DNA from: Hahella sp. CCB-MM4
GTDB taxonomy: Bacteria > Pseudomonadota > Gammaproteobacteria > Pseudomonadales > Oleiphilaceae
Reading direction: 5' to 3'
Assembly (NCBI RefSeq): GCF_002260525.1
Contig: NZ_MRYI01000001.1
Location: 186,001 to 250,000, forward strand
DNA length: 64,000 nt
Shown: positions 42,396 to 51,138 of the stretch, in pieces
Layout of the letters: each line of letters starts with the position of its first letter
How positions within the stretch are numbered: position 1 is the first letter of the stretch
Made by a program: the position numbers and the translations under genes
The notes under the pieces: model-generated
What the model saw: only the letters and a program-made list of their open reading frames with translations
Databases searched by the model: none
Told to the model about the DNA's origin: nothing

Positions 42396-43265
42396 ATGGA
42401 GCCTAAGTCTTCGCCCGAAAACTGGCATACAGCCCTGTCAGGCATATACGAGCAGATAACTCAGCATCTGATTTCTTTCTTGCCGCACCTGATGGGCGCT
42501 GTTTTCCTATTACTGATTGGCTGGATAGTCGGGATAACACTGGCGAGGATCACGCTTTCTTTGCTCTCCCTGATCAATCGATTACTGATCAGATTACTAC
42601 CTGATTCTCCTGCCAGGAAACACATCGAAATCAAAGCCTCCCATTCCAAAATTGCCGGCAAAGTAGTGTTCTGGGTTGTGATGCTTTTCTTCGCCGCTGC
42701 TGCTATCAGTGTCCTTGGACTGGACTTTTTCGCCGATTGGATTCGTGAGTTTCTGGGTTATATCCCCCGACTGTTGGCAGGGCTGTTGATTATTCTCGGC
42801 GGGTATCTGATTGGCAATGCGCTCAATGTTATGACAACGGCTACGGCTGAGTCCGCAGGCTTCCAGCGCCCTCACCTGGCTGGCTCGACAGTGCAGCTTG
42901 CTGTCATGTTTACCGCTGTGGCGATTGGCATCGAACAGCTTGGGATCAATATACAGTTCATCACCCAGTTAATCCTGGTTTTGATAGGAGTGCTGGCCGC
43001 CGGCTTGTCCCTGGCCTTTGGATTGGGAGCCCGTGTTTTAATCTCCAATGTCATAGGGGCGCAACAAATTCACAAACATTGCCGCATCAGCGATCAAATC
43101 AGCATTGCGGGTATCGAAGGCACTCTGGTTGAAGTCACCAACACCATGCTGGTCATTGAATCGGAGCATGGCCGCACCATGGTCCCGGCGAAACTTTATC
43201 TATCAGAAATCAGCACTGTTCGAAATACAGTTACCAAGAAGGCCAACCAGCCAACGAACCAGTAA
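42396..43265 (+). CDS. MscS-like/conserved TM-helix membrane channel
   Basis: 289 residues. Several membrane helices (about 28-55, 87-107, 119-137, 167-183, 190-215) precede an MscS-like beta-domain: FGLGARVLISNVIGAQQIHKHCRISDQI is followed by GIEGTLVEVTNTMLVIESEHG. Such proteins are predicted mechanosensitive or small-ion channels. It is first of three same-strand genes with MgtE proteins, so a role in osmotic or magnesium balance is possible. Confidence 0.82.
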   Translation: MEPKSSPENWHTALSGIYEQITQHLISFLPHLMGAVFLLLIGWIVGITLARITLSLLSLINRLLIRLLPDSPARKHIEIKASHSKIAGKVVFWVVMLFFAAAAISVLGLDFFADWIREFLGYIPRLLAGLLIILGGYLIGNALNVMTTATAESAGFQRPHLAGSTVQLAVMFTAVAIGIEQLGINIQFITQLILVLIGVLAAGLSLAFGLGARVLISNVIGAQQIHKHCRISDQISIAGIEGTLVEVTNTMLVIESEHGRTMVPAKLYLSEISTVRNTVTKKANQPTNQ

Positions 43266-43362
43266 GCCCGGACTCTCTGACTTTTCTCAGCCCTCTTAAT
43301 TGCGATTTACATGCGCTTTTTCTGGAGATTGAGGGAGAGTCCCTAACTGAATAGGTGCAGCC

Positions 43363-44253
43363 ATGACAACACCGGCACTAACAATGGCACTCAAGTTTCT
43401 GGAGAACGAGCCCGTAGCTGCAGCCAGACAACTTGAGCTTGAAGACCCTGACAGTGTCTGTGCCTTTTTTCAAAAGGTATCGCAGCGGACTCTGATTCCC
43501 GTCCTAAGAACCATGCTACCGGCTTATGCTGCTCCGGTAATCACTCAATTACCCGAGGACTTTACTGGCAACCTGTTCAGCGAAATGAATCAGGCGGATA
43601 TTGCTGCCATTTTAAGACACACCGACTCAGATAATTGCGAGAGACTGCTTAAGCTGCTCCCCATCCGCAAACAGACCGCCTGCAAGCTTCTGGTAAGTTT
43701 TCCTGAATACACTATCGGGGCCTGGCTGGAGACGGGGTTACTGGTGCTCGACGAACATATGGAAGTTCAAGAAGCTTTGACCAGGTTGAAGAAAAAAGCC
43801 TATAGCGAAACTCAGGATATTTATGTCGTTAACCGAAAGCGGCATGTCAGAGGAAAGATCTCAGTCTACGACCTCATTCGGGCAGCACCAACACAACCTG
43901 TCAACAATCTGGTGCGTGACAGCGGCCCTTCCCTCAGTGGACTGACACACGTGAATACCGCATTGTCATTGCCTATTTGGAATCAGCAGGACACCGTCGC
44001 GGTGGTAAACCGAAAGCAGGAGTTTCTAGGGGTACTGCATCATTTCAGCGTCCGCACTGCCCTTTCCAGAATGGAGGAACCAACCGTCCCCGCCCAGACC
44101 TCAGTCAGCGGTGATCTGATGAGTGCCTACACCGGTGCAGTACTGGCAATTATCGATGCAGCCTTCCGTTCACCTGAACCGCAGGAGCCCCAATACCGGC
44201 CTACCGAAACTCAGAGAAAGCACGACTCGACCCCATCCCCCAGGCACCGGTAG
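43363..44253 (+). CDS. Soluble MgtE-like regulatory half-protein (MgtE_N plus CBS, no membrane part)
   Basis: 296 residues. The first 130 residues resemble the MgtE intracellular N domain (helical superhelix, ending LVSFPEYTIGAWLETG) and residues 140-250 a CBS pair (VLDEHMEVQEALTRLKKK, DIYVVNRKRHVRGKISVYDL). No membrane helices follow, unlike full MgtE. It precedes the complete mgtE gene by 12 bases. It may regulate or assemble with MgtE as a separate subunit; this pairing is inferred. Ribosome site GGAG-like is not clear. Confidence 0.72.
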   Translation: MTTPALTMALKFLENEPVAAARQLELEDPDSVCAFFQKVSQRTLIPVLRTMLPAYAAPVITQLPEDFTGNLFSEMNQADIAAILRHTDSDNCERLLKLLPIRKQTACKLLVSFPEYTIGAWLETGLLVLDEHMEVQEALTRLKKKAYSETQDIYVVNRKRHVRGKISVYDLIRAAPTQPVNNLVRDSGPSLSGLTHVNTALSLPIWNQQDTVAVVNRKQEFLGVLHHFSVRTALSRMEEPTVPAQTSVSGDLMSAYTGAVLAIIDAAFRSPEPQEPQYRPTETQRKHDSTPSPRHR

Positions 44254-44265
44254 GAGATATCTAGC

Positions 44266-45612
44266 ATGACAATCGTTGATCCTCAGCTCAGCTTAACGAC
44301 AGAACACCTGACCCGAGCCTTCCTGACGGAATATCCTCAAAAAAGTGCCCGGGAGCTTGAGACATTGCCATCACAGGACGTGGCCCGTCTTCTGCAGTCT
44401 CAACCTATATTTGTCGTCAAAAGTCTCTGGAAATATTTCCCTGTCGGTACATCCGATTCCATCTTTGAACATTTTGACCCCGGTTTCGCCGCTGACCTGA
44501 TCAGCCAGTTAGACAGCCACGCTGCGGTGGCGATGCTTAGCCGGGTGACAGAATCGCAGCGCGAATCGGTTCTGGGGGCATTGAAAGTCAAGGAACCCTA
44601 CCTTGCCAGGGAATTGACCGAGCTATTGCGATATCCCGAAGATACCGCCGCCAGGATGATGATCACCTCAATACAGGCATTTCATGATCACCTAAATGTC
44701 CAGGAAGCACTGATGCAGCTCAGACTGCGTCGTGGCAAGAAATCCTCAATCCCCCTGGAAGTTCTCTATCTGGTGAACCAAGACCAACAACTTATCGGAG
44801 AAATCGAGCTATCCCGCCTTATCCTTGCTGATCCGATGGAACCACTTCCCGCCATCGCCAAACCGCTCAAAGTCACTCTGAATGCTTTAGATCACAAAGA
44901 CCTGGTACTGGAAAAATTCGAAGGCTACCGAACCAATGCCATTCCGGTACTGGACAGCAGCCAGCATATTATCGGGGCGATAAGATCCTTTGACGTATAC
45001 CAGTCCACCAAGGAGGACTTGGTAAGTGACATACAATCGATGGTCGGTGCAGGAAAGGAAGAACGAGCACTATCAAGCAGTTGGTTTGCCGTAAGAAGTC
45101 GTCTTCCCTGGCTGCAAATCAATTTGCTGACCGCATTTGCGGCTTCGGCTGTCGTTGGCGCATTTGAGGGACTCATTTCCCAAGTCACCGCGCTGGCCAT
45201 ATTACTACCGGTTGCCGCAGGTCAGTCCGGCAACGCCGGAGCCCAGGCACTAGCGGTCACCATGCGGGGCCTGACCCTGAGGGAAATTACGACCCGGCAT
45301 TGGTTGAAGGTCATGCTTAAAGAAGTCCTCGCAGGATTTATCAACGGCATAGCCATTGCCGTCACCTGCGCAATCGGTGTGTACGTTTGGAGTCAATCAT
45401 TAGGCCTGGCATTTGTGATCGGCCTGGCCATGATTACATCACTGGTTATCGCCTGCAGTGCAGGCGCTCTGGTTCCGATCATGCTCAAACGGCTGGGACT
45501 TGATCCAGCCCAGTCATCCTCAATTGTGCTGACGACAGTGACCGATATTGCAGGCTTTATGTCATTCCTGGGAATTGCTTACCTGCTGTTCGATATGCTT
45601 CCTCATGGTTGA
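44266..45612 (+). CDS. mgtE: MgtE-family magnesium transporter
   Basis: 448 residues. N domain (1-130), CBS pair (about 135-255) and a five-helix membrane domain starting near residue 285: AFASAVVGAFEGLISQVTAL, ILLPVAAGQSGNAGAQALAV with the family motif and STDIAGFMSFLGIAYLLF-like end (VTDIAGFMSFLGI). MgtE forms magnesium-gated dimeric channels. The N domain is parallel to the half-protein encoded just upstream. No magnesium riboswitch was recognised upstream. Confidence 0.92.
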   Translation: MTIVDPQLSLTTEHLTRAFLTEYPQKSARELETLPSQDVARLLQSQPIFVVKSLWKYFPVGTSDSIFEHFDPGFAADLISQLDSHAAVAMLSRVTESQRESVLGALKVKEPYLARELTELLRYPEDTAARMMITSIQAFHDHLNVQEALMQLRLRRGKKSSIPLEVLYLVNQDQQLIGEIELSRLILADPMEPLPAIAKPLKVTLNALDHKDLVLEKFEGYRTNAIPVLDSSQHIIGAIRSFDVYQSTKEDLVSDIQSMVGAGKEERALSSSWFAVRSRLPWLQINLLTAFAASAVVGAFEGLISQVTALAILLPVAAGQSGNAGAQALAVTMRGLTLREITTRHWLKVMLKEVLAGFINGIAIAVTCAIGVYVWSQSLGLAFVIGLAMITSLVIACSAGALVPIMLKRLGLDPAQSSSIVLTTVTDIAGFMSFLGIAYLLFDMLPHG

Positions 45613-45708
45613 TGCAGGAGAGACATGCGTCTCAGGGATGCCATGAAGTATCGTTGACCCTCATGCGCATTTTCCTGAAGCAGTGCCTGATATCAGCCAT
45701 CACACGTT

Positions 45709-46338
45709 TTATTCCGGCTTCTCCGCTATCAGGAAGTACACATCCCTGGTGGTCTCCGGAACCCACTGGTAGGAGATATTGAACCCGGCACTTTTCAGCA
45801 TGCCCTCCAGTTCTTTACGGGATAAAAATTTCACATAAGGCATGAACCCCAGAAGTTTCCCCAGCGGCGTAATCAGCTTCAGATAGGGTCTGGTATTTTT
45901 CAGGCAAGCGGTGTTGCTGACGAAGACCCCACCGGGTTTCAGCATGCTGAACACCTGGTTAATCACGGCCTCAGGGTCTTCCATCAGATGCAGTATATTC
46001 AGTCCCAGAATGGCGTCATATTCCTCCCTCACCTGCCGAAAATCTTCCAGTGTGGCAACGTCAAAGGAGAGATTTGCTGTCTCCCGGCCTGCAAGCTTTT
46101 GTCTGGCGATATCGACCATCCTGGGTGATACATCTATGGCCAGGTAACTGCCTACATGAGGAGCATGTTCAAGGGCGGTGGAACCAGTCCCACAACCAAA
46201 CTCCAGGACCTTCATATCCGGCTTGAAGTACTGCTGTGTCAGGCTAAGTTTCTTTTCATAGGCTGCTACATCAGAGACAGGGCGGCGAGAATACCGGTTC
46301 GCCATCTTATCCCAGAACTTGATTGAATATTCCATCAT
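45709..46338 (-). CDS. Class I SAM-dependent methyltransferase
   Basis: 209 residues; MEYSIKFWDKMANRYSRRPV start, SAM motif MKVLEFGCGTGSTALEHAPH, then VDIARQKLAGRETANLSFDV and EYDAILGLNILHLMEDPEAV. These belong to the UbiE/Methyltransf_11 type. Substrate unknown. GAGGG lies before paired ATGs. Divergent from the LysR gene, whose dyads lie in between. Confidence 0.86.
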   Translation of the reverse strand: MMEYSIKFWDKMANRYSRRPVSDVAAYEKKLSLTQQYFKPDMKVLEFGCGTGSTALEHAPHVGSYLAIDVSPRMVDIARQKLAGRETANLSFDVATLEDFRQVREEYDAILGLNILHLMEDPEAVINQVFSMLKPGGVFVSNTACLKNTRPYLKLITPLGKLLGFMPYVKFLSRKELEGMLKSAGFNISYQWVPETTRDVYFLIAEKPE

Positions 46339-46398
46339 GATTCCCTCAAAGTAATCGCTCTCAACGTACTACGCGTGAATTATTCTACCCATACACAA

Positions 46399-46452
46399 AT
46401 ATTGTTAACATGCCACAATATGCATCTTGGTTATTCATAATTGAATAACCAA
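46399..46452. promoter_or_regulatory. Two inverted repeats in the methyltransferase/LysR divergent region
   Basis: Dyad 1: ATATTGT (46399-46405) and ACAATAT (46415-46421), a seven-base repeat with nine between, resembling a LysR T-N11-A site. Dyad 2: TTGGTTATTCA (46427-46437) and TGAATAACCAA (46442-46452), an eleven-base perfect repeat around TAAT, ending 14 bases before the LysR ATG. They are likely operators for autoregulation and for the divergent methyltransferase gene. Confidence 0.65.
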
Positions 46453-46466
46453 ATAGACAGGATTTT

Positions 46467-47360
46467 ATGAACTGGCGATCAGTAAAATTTGACTGGAACC
46501 GTGCTCGCGCATTTCTGGTAACCGCTGAAGAAGGCTCTTTATCCGCTGCTGCTCGGGCACTCGACATGTCACAACCAACCCTCAGTCGACAGGTAGCAGC
46601 TCTGGAGGAAGAGCTCAGAATTGCGCTATTCGAACGAGGGGCCAAGGGACTGGAGCTGACACCCAATGGACTGGAACTACTCGAATACGTCCGCGCCATG
46701 GCAGAGGCCGCGAATAGCCTGTCGCTGGCAGCTTCAGGACAGGCAAACTCCATAGAAGGCAACATTACCATCTCCGCTACGGAAGTCATGGCAGCCTTTG
46801 TATTACCACCTATCATAAGGAAACTGAGAAGCGCTTATCCTGGAATCAATGTGGAAATTATCGCATCGAATAGCGCCAGCGATCTGAGACGACGGGAAGC
46901 GGATATCGCCATTCGTAATTTCCGGCCAACCCAGCCAGACCTGATCGCGAGGCGACTCGGCGATCTTCATGCGGCACTCTACGCCACCCCTTCTTACTTG
47001 GCTGAACTTGGGCATCCTGAAACACTCAAAGCCTTTAGCCAGGCACAGTTCCTGGGATTTGCAACCAATAACGACAACTATCTGAACGCAATGGTGGAGC
47101 ACGGATTTCAGCTCACAGACCAGAATTTTTGCGTGCGCACCGACGATCATTTAGTCCATTGGGAAATGACAAAACAAGGGGTCGGAATCGGTGTGATGAC
47201 CGTTGGTATCGGAGATATCGAACCGGCCGTCGAGAGAATTCTGCCCCATCAGGAGGCGTTTAAAGCAGAAGTATGGTTGGTCTCACACCGTGAGCTTAAG
47301 ATGAATCTTCGGGTTCGCACAGTTTACGATTTCCTGGCTGAGGAGTTGGAATCCGTTTAA
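46467..47360 (+). CDS. LysR-family transcriptional regulator
   Basis: 297 residues. N-terminal winged HTH: WNRARAFLVTAEEGSLSAAA, RALDMSQPTLSRQVAALEEE, and a helix to residue 85, then the effector-binding domain (ITISATEVMAAFVLPPIIRK). LysR regulators commonly control divergent genes; the methyltransferase gene is the candidate, with two inverted repeats between. The stop codon overlaps the end of the convergent binding-protein gene by four bases. Confidence 0.92.
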   Translation: MNWRSVKFDWNRARAFLVTAEEGSLSAAARALDMSQPTLSRQVAALEEELRIALFERGAKGLELTPNGLELLEYVRAMAEAANSLSLAASGQANSIEGNITISATEVMAAFVLPPIIRKLRSAYPGINVEIIASNSASDLRRREADIAIRNFRPTQPDLIARRLGDLHAALYATPSYLAELGHPETLKAFSQAQFLGFATNNDNYLNAMVEHGFQLTDQNFCVRTDDHLVHWEMTKQGVGIGVMTVGIGDIEPAVERILPHQEAFKAEVWLVSHRELKMNLRVRTVYDFLAEELESV

Positions 47361-48157
47361 TACCGGCCAAATTTATTGGCATCATAGCCCCAGCGACGAT
47401 AGATCGCTGTAATGGTTCCATTCGCCGCCAGTTCACTCATGCGTGAGTCAAATATTTTAATCAGCTTTTTCGATCTGGAAGTATTAGAGAACTTCACATA
47501 AAGCTTCTTACCCGGATTCGCCACCTGCATGGAGTAATCATCCAGCTGAATCTCCGCTTGGGCCGCCGCAGCCCGGATGTTGATACTGTAATCAAGTAGC
47601 CCCGCAACCCGATCGATCTCCAACAGCCTGAGTCCCTGGACCACCGTCGATATTTCAAACACTTCCACGGGAGCATTAAGCCAACCTTCCTTGTCAAAAT
47701 TATAGCCCCTGATCCAGGCAACTCTTTTCCCTGCCAAAAATTGCATACCTTCGGCAGACCATAAGGGCAAACGTGATTTTTTGAAAATCACCACCACAGG
47801 GTCCTCTACACTGATATGCCATTTGGGATATTGAAATTCAGCGTTGTCCTGGCTCGGATCGAAATAAGCCCCAACAAGTGCGTCACCGGCCTTCGATCGG
47901 ACAAATTCCTCAGCCCTCTTCCAAGGCATGGTCTTAGACTTTACTTTAATGCCCTCAGGTTCATATATTGCTCGCACAATTTCCCAATAGGCACCAGAGC
48001 CATCACTATTCGTAAACCCGGCCCATTCCTCACAGACTACCGTAATTTCCTCAATAGACTCGCGTGCTGCACAGGCTGAACTCAAGCACAGCAGCAACGC
48101 GAGCAAGGCAGCCTTCCCTCTACCTGGAAATCGGGAATATCCGGCTAGAAACGCCAT
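47357..48157 (-). CDS. Periplasmic substrate-binding protein (SBP_bac_3-like), orphan
   Basis: 266 residues with signal sequence ending SACA, followed by a type 3 binding-protein start (IEEITVVCEEWAGFTNSDGS) and MPWKRAEEFVRSKAGDALVG. Fifth such orphan in the window. Cys in SSACAA could fit a lipobox, so lipid anchoring is possible. It is convergent with the LysR gene, whose last codons it overlaps by four bases. Confidence 0.78.
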   Translation of the reverse strand: MAFLAGYSRFPGRGKAALLALLLCLSSACAARESIEEITVVCEEWAGFTNSDGSGAYWEIVRAIYEPEGIKVKSKTMPWKRAEEFVRSKAGDALVGAYFDPSQDNAEFQYPKWHISVEDPVVVIFKKSRLPLWSAEGMQFLAGKRVAWIRGYNFDKEGWLNAPVEVFEISTVVQGLRLLEIDRVAGLLDYSINIRAAAAQAEIQLDDYSMQVANPGKKLYVKFSNTSRSKKLIKIFDSRMSELAANGTITAIYRRWGYDANKFGRY

Positions 48158-48393
48158 GCAGCTATTTTGACCTCATCAATGCTATTCTGACCTTATTGTA
48201 TCCGTGCATAGTACGCTTAATATGTAACGGACACGCACCCTTCATTAGGAGGTATAGACGGAGGATCCATTTCTGGCAATACGTTGCCTGGAGTGTATTG
48301 ACGAACATAGACACATCGATGCTTGAGCACTCGAACGATCATCCTAACCAAACGGTTCTGAGTTAAAGTGTGGGTACTTTTTAGATCCTTCTT

Positions 48394-48816
48394 TCAGCCC
48401 TGTAGGGCTCTCTGTTTTTCCTTCCAATATCGGTAATAGATATAACCGGCTACCACAAAATCGAAAGAAATACAGGCGACGGCGTACCATGCAGGGGCCA
48501 CATGATAACCGGGCCCCTGAAGATGTAGCGCCACGTCCCAGAGAGGATGGGCAAGCCAACCTGCCGCAACCCATAAGACCGTTCTTACTTTGGATATCAG
48601 GAAAAAGAGTGAGTACACCACAATCCCGAGAGCTTCAATCAGCAGCCAATGCCAGTCTCCAATTAATAAAGCAAACCCGACATAGATCAGGGCTGCAACA
48701 ATCAAGCCCCACCCAAAGACAGCACTGATTGCCCGGAATTCTCGCTTATGTGCGTACAATACCAGTGGGATCGTGGCGACTGCTCCCAATAATAACCAGA
48801 CAGCAAAGTTAGACAT
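48394..48816 (-). CDS. DUF6010-like membrane protein
   Basis: 140 residues with four to five membrane segments. WLLLGAVATIPLVLYAHKRE at the N-terminus, then AAGWLAHPLWDVALHLQGPG, a membrane loop with conserved histidines, resemble DUF6010-type proteins. No role is known. First gene of a run of small minus-strand genes to 57.2 kb. Confidence 0.68.
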   Translation of the reverse strand: MSNFAVWLLLGAVATIPLVLYAHKREFRAISAVFGWGLIVAALIYVGFALLIGDWHWLLIEALGIVVYSLFFLISKVRTVLWVAAGWLAHPLWDVALHLQGPGYHVAPAWYAVACISFDFVVAGYIYYRYWKEKQRALQG

Positions 48817-48867
48817 AGAAATTCAATTATCAGAAGATGTTTTACTTGCAGGAAACAATAACGGGGG

Positions 48868-49299
48868 TCATACACGGCTAAAATCATTTTGAGAGCCGAC
48901 CGCAATAAACCACTTGGGGTTCATTCTCCCAAAATCTGTCCTGACATTAGTTTTTAGTGCTCTCTTTGAGTCCAGCACAAATTCTCTACCATTCTCACGT
49001 CTGAAGACCACCCAATGCCAAAATGGAGTGTCTTCAACTGTATGCCATTTAACTGCCAAAAGGGCACAATCCGGCAGGCTCTCCCAGCCCAGGAACGGCT
49101 GCTCCAACGGACTCGTGACGTATCCCAGCTTCATCAAGAGGTCGCGAATAGGCTTTGTAGCGGACCATAACGATTTATCTTCAGCAAATATGCCAAGGCT
49201 GTTCGCAACCGCCTTAGCCTCCCGATAGGTTATTCCGGCAATGGCGGCACAACTGGCAATAGCGCAACCGGTCGTTTCTTCCTGGACAACTGGATTCAT
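48868..49299 (-). CDS. C39-like cysteine peptidase domain protein
   Basis: 143 residues without signal peptide. A papain-like triad can be read: Cys12 in TTGCAIASCAA, His95 in FWHWVVF and Asp110 in FVLDSKR, in the order and spacing of C39-type peptidases (bacteriocin-processing fold) or transglutaminase-like enzymes. No transporter domain or leader-peptide gene is adjacent, so a bacteriocin link is not supported. It may be an amidase or a toxin-type enzyme. Confidence 0.62.
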   Translation of the reverse strand: MNPVVQEETTGCAIASCAAIAGITYREAKAVANSLGIFAEDKSLWSATKPIRDLLMKLGYVTSPLEQPFLGWESLPDCALLAVKWHTVEDTPFWHWVVFRRENGREFVLDSKRALKTNVRTDFGRMNPKWFIAVGSQNDFSRV

Positions 49300-49318
49300 G
49301 AATAATGACCCGCTTTTC

Positions 49319-49744
49319 TTATGACTTACCCAGATAGGGTGTTAAAAACTGGCTTACCTCTTCCTGGCACAGACCGATATGCACATCAATTCCCGAATCT
49401 CGGAGGATCTGGATACCTGTTCCATTGTTCCGAGGATCCGGATCCAGCATGGCAACCACAACCTTTTTGATCCCCGTATCAGCCAATAATACTGCACATG
49501 CAGGAGTCCTTCCTACAAACGAACAGGGCTCCAGAGTCACATAGGCAGTTAGTCCTTCCAAAGCACCTTTGAATGCCTTGATAGCCTCTACCTCCGCGTG
49601 ATTGCCTCCTATGGGTTGCGTATACCCTTCAGACACAATTCTGCCTCCTCGAACCAGCACACAACCAACGGGTGGATTTGGCTTACAAAGGGGAAGGGCC
49701 TTTTTGGAAACTTCCAAAGCCCGTAACATGAACATATCTTCCAT
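49319..49744 (-). CDS. RibD-like cytidine/riboflavin deaminase domain
   Basis: 141 residues: His49 and Glu51 in GGNHAEVEAI and Cys74 and Cys83 in LEPCSFVGRTPACAVLL are the zinc site of the RibD deaminase domain. The C-terminal reductase domain of RibD is absent and the protein is short, so it may be a specialised deaminase rather than the riboflavin enzyme. Start chosen at MEDMFML, after AGGG; an open frame continues 16 codons upstream. Confidence 0.85.
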   Translation of the reverse strand: MEDMFMLRALEVSKKALPLCKPNPPVGCVLVRGGRIVSEGYTQPIGGNHAEVEAIKAFKGALEGLTAYVTLEPCSFVGRTPACAVLLADTGIKKVVVAMLDPDPRNNGTGIQILRDSGIDVHIGLCQEEVSQFLTPYLGKS

Positions 49745-49827
49745 ACTTTTCCCTGCATGTACTCCAGTCCAGAGCAATGTATAGCTCCGCACTGACCTAG
49801 CCTAATCACATATTGTAGGGAAACAAT

Positions 49828-50484
49828 TTACCATCTGAAGACCAGGGGAAGTCCCGGTCTGAAATCACGAGTCTGACCGCAGACTTCATTATCAAACCCA
49901 ATTTCGACAAGGTGTTCACTCCCTTCCAAAATTTCTAAACCTTTCACTTCAGAAGCTCGATAGGCAGGCTCTGAGTAGATTTTCTCTGAGGGTACAACAA
50001 TGCGCAAAGCCGTTATTTCACGAAATCCAACGGGGTGTTCCATAGGTTGCCGTCGTTCCTGCGCAGCCTGGTCAGGCCTTGAAGCAAAGGCCAGGAAAAA
50101 CCACATAGGCTCCTCCACCGGCGCTTCTCCTATATCGACCTTCAACCCTTCCGGCAAATAAGCGGGCTTGTAGCTCCAGCTTTTAAATGGCGCGTTCCTG
50201 TTTTCATCTGAAGGCCTGAAACAAATACCAAATGGCGATACATCAGCCTCTTTAGAACTGAGCCTTTGATATAGTCTGGTAGGCTCAGTCAGTTCATTTT
50301 GAATCTCATCACGATCTTCCAGATATAGAAGCTCGATAAACGAGTTACGGAAGAAGAAACGCCTGTTGGCTGTTCCCTGCCCGGAATGCTTGTTAGAAGC
50401 CCCTTCGGTCAGACCAAAGTCTTTTAAAGCGTCACCTTCAGGGGCACCCGGACTGACACAAATAAATATATGATCGAACTCCAT
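49828..50484 (-). CDS. Glyoxalase-like VOC protein
   Basis: About 218 residues. MEFDHIFICVSPGAPEGDAL starts a VOC-type domain with the metal-type His, followed by FRNSFIELLYLEDRDEIQNE and a second half around EITALRIVVPSEKIYSEPAY. Longer than simple VOC proteins, resembling the glyoxalase-like domain family. AGGAT five bases before the ATG chooses this start over an upstream ATG. Confidence 0.78.
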   Translation of the reverse strand: MEFDHIFICVSPGAPEGDALKDFGLTEGASNKHSGQGTANRRFFFRNSFIELLYLEDRDEIQNELTEPTRLYQRLSSKEADVSPFGICFRPSDENRNAPFKSWSYKPAYLPEGLKVDIGEAPVEEPMWFFLAFASRPDQAAQERRQPMEHPVGFREITALRIVVPSEKIYSEPAYRASEVKGLEILEGSEHLVEIGFDNEVCGQTRDFRPGLPLVFRW

Positions 50485-50608
50485 ATGACATCCTACTTGT
50501 CTGTATTCTTCCCCCTCATCAATATTAGGGGCTACCAACTCTTAATTTTCAATTAACTGATCAATGCAACTGTTCAGCTATCTGTACCCTATCAATAGCA
50601 GGTGAAAG

Positions 50609-50884
50609 TCATTCAATAACCGGCACTAAATATTGCTGAAGGTTATGCACAACTTCCTGCTGGGCTTCCGGTCGCACCTGGAGCCTGATCTGTCTCTCCC
50701 TTCCCTTGTATACACAGAACAGCGATAAACCATCATCGTAGGGAACAAAATTGGAGCCAATAAACTCGATCACCAGGCTCTCTTCATAAACGTTGTTGTC
50801 GTAGTCCTTGAAGGGCTTAGCAATCGTATATTTCTGCCCGGCCTTAAGATGGCCGTATTCTCGGCTTAAGTTACGCCTTTCCAT
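50609..50884 (-). CDS. DUF3601-like small protein
   Basis: 91 residues. The family pattern of DUF3601 is seen: HLKAGQKYTIAKPFKDYDNN, then IEFIGSNFVPYDDGLSLFCV and QIRLQVRPEAQQEVVHNLQQ. Function unknown. Often such proteins occur singly in accessory regions. 17 bases from the next gene. Confidence 0.75.
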   Translation of the reverse strand: MERRNLSREYGHLKAGQKYTIAKPFKDYDNNVYEESLVIEFIGSNFVPYDDGLSLFCVYKGRERQIRLQVRPEAQQEVVHNLQQYLVPVIE

Positions 50885-50901
50885 TCCCTATACCTCAGAA
50901 C

Positions 50902-51114
50902 TTACGAATTAAAATCACTCCAGTATTCTTCCGCAGATGTCTGAAATTTATCGGGGAACTCTTTACGTAACCACTCATATCGAGAGCCAAGCATTTCTAT
51001 AGCTTTACTCACCGAGCATCCTGTGTGAGCTCGTATCTGCTGGATAAACTTCAGCTTCCTATTCTTAAGAATATACTTATCCAGTTCCTGCCAATATTCG
51101 TCCAAAGCATCCAT
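50902..51114 (-). CDS. Hypothetical 70-residue protein
   Basis: Not recognised. MDALDEYWQELDKYILKNRK start, helical in appearance, with one Cys in HTGCSVSKAIEMLG and a final EYWSDFNS. It sits 17 bases from the DUF3601 gene and 24 from the phosphatase gene on the same strand, so the three probably share a transcript. Confidence 0.5.
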   Translation of the reverse strand: MDALDEYWQELDKYILKNRKLKFIQQIRAHTGCSVSKAIEMLGSRYEWLRKEFPDKFQTSAEEYWSDFNS

Positions 51115-51138
51115 AAAATTAACTACTGATTTTTCAGG

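Noticed and set aside
48868-49299. Bacteriocin-processing peptidase system
   Set aside because: The triad fits C39, but no ABC transporter, leader-peptide or immunity gene is adjacent.
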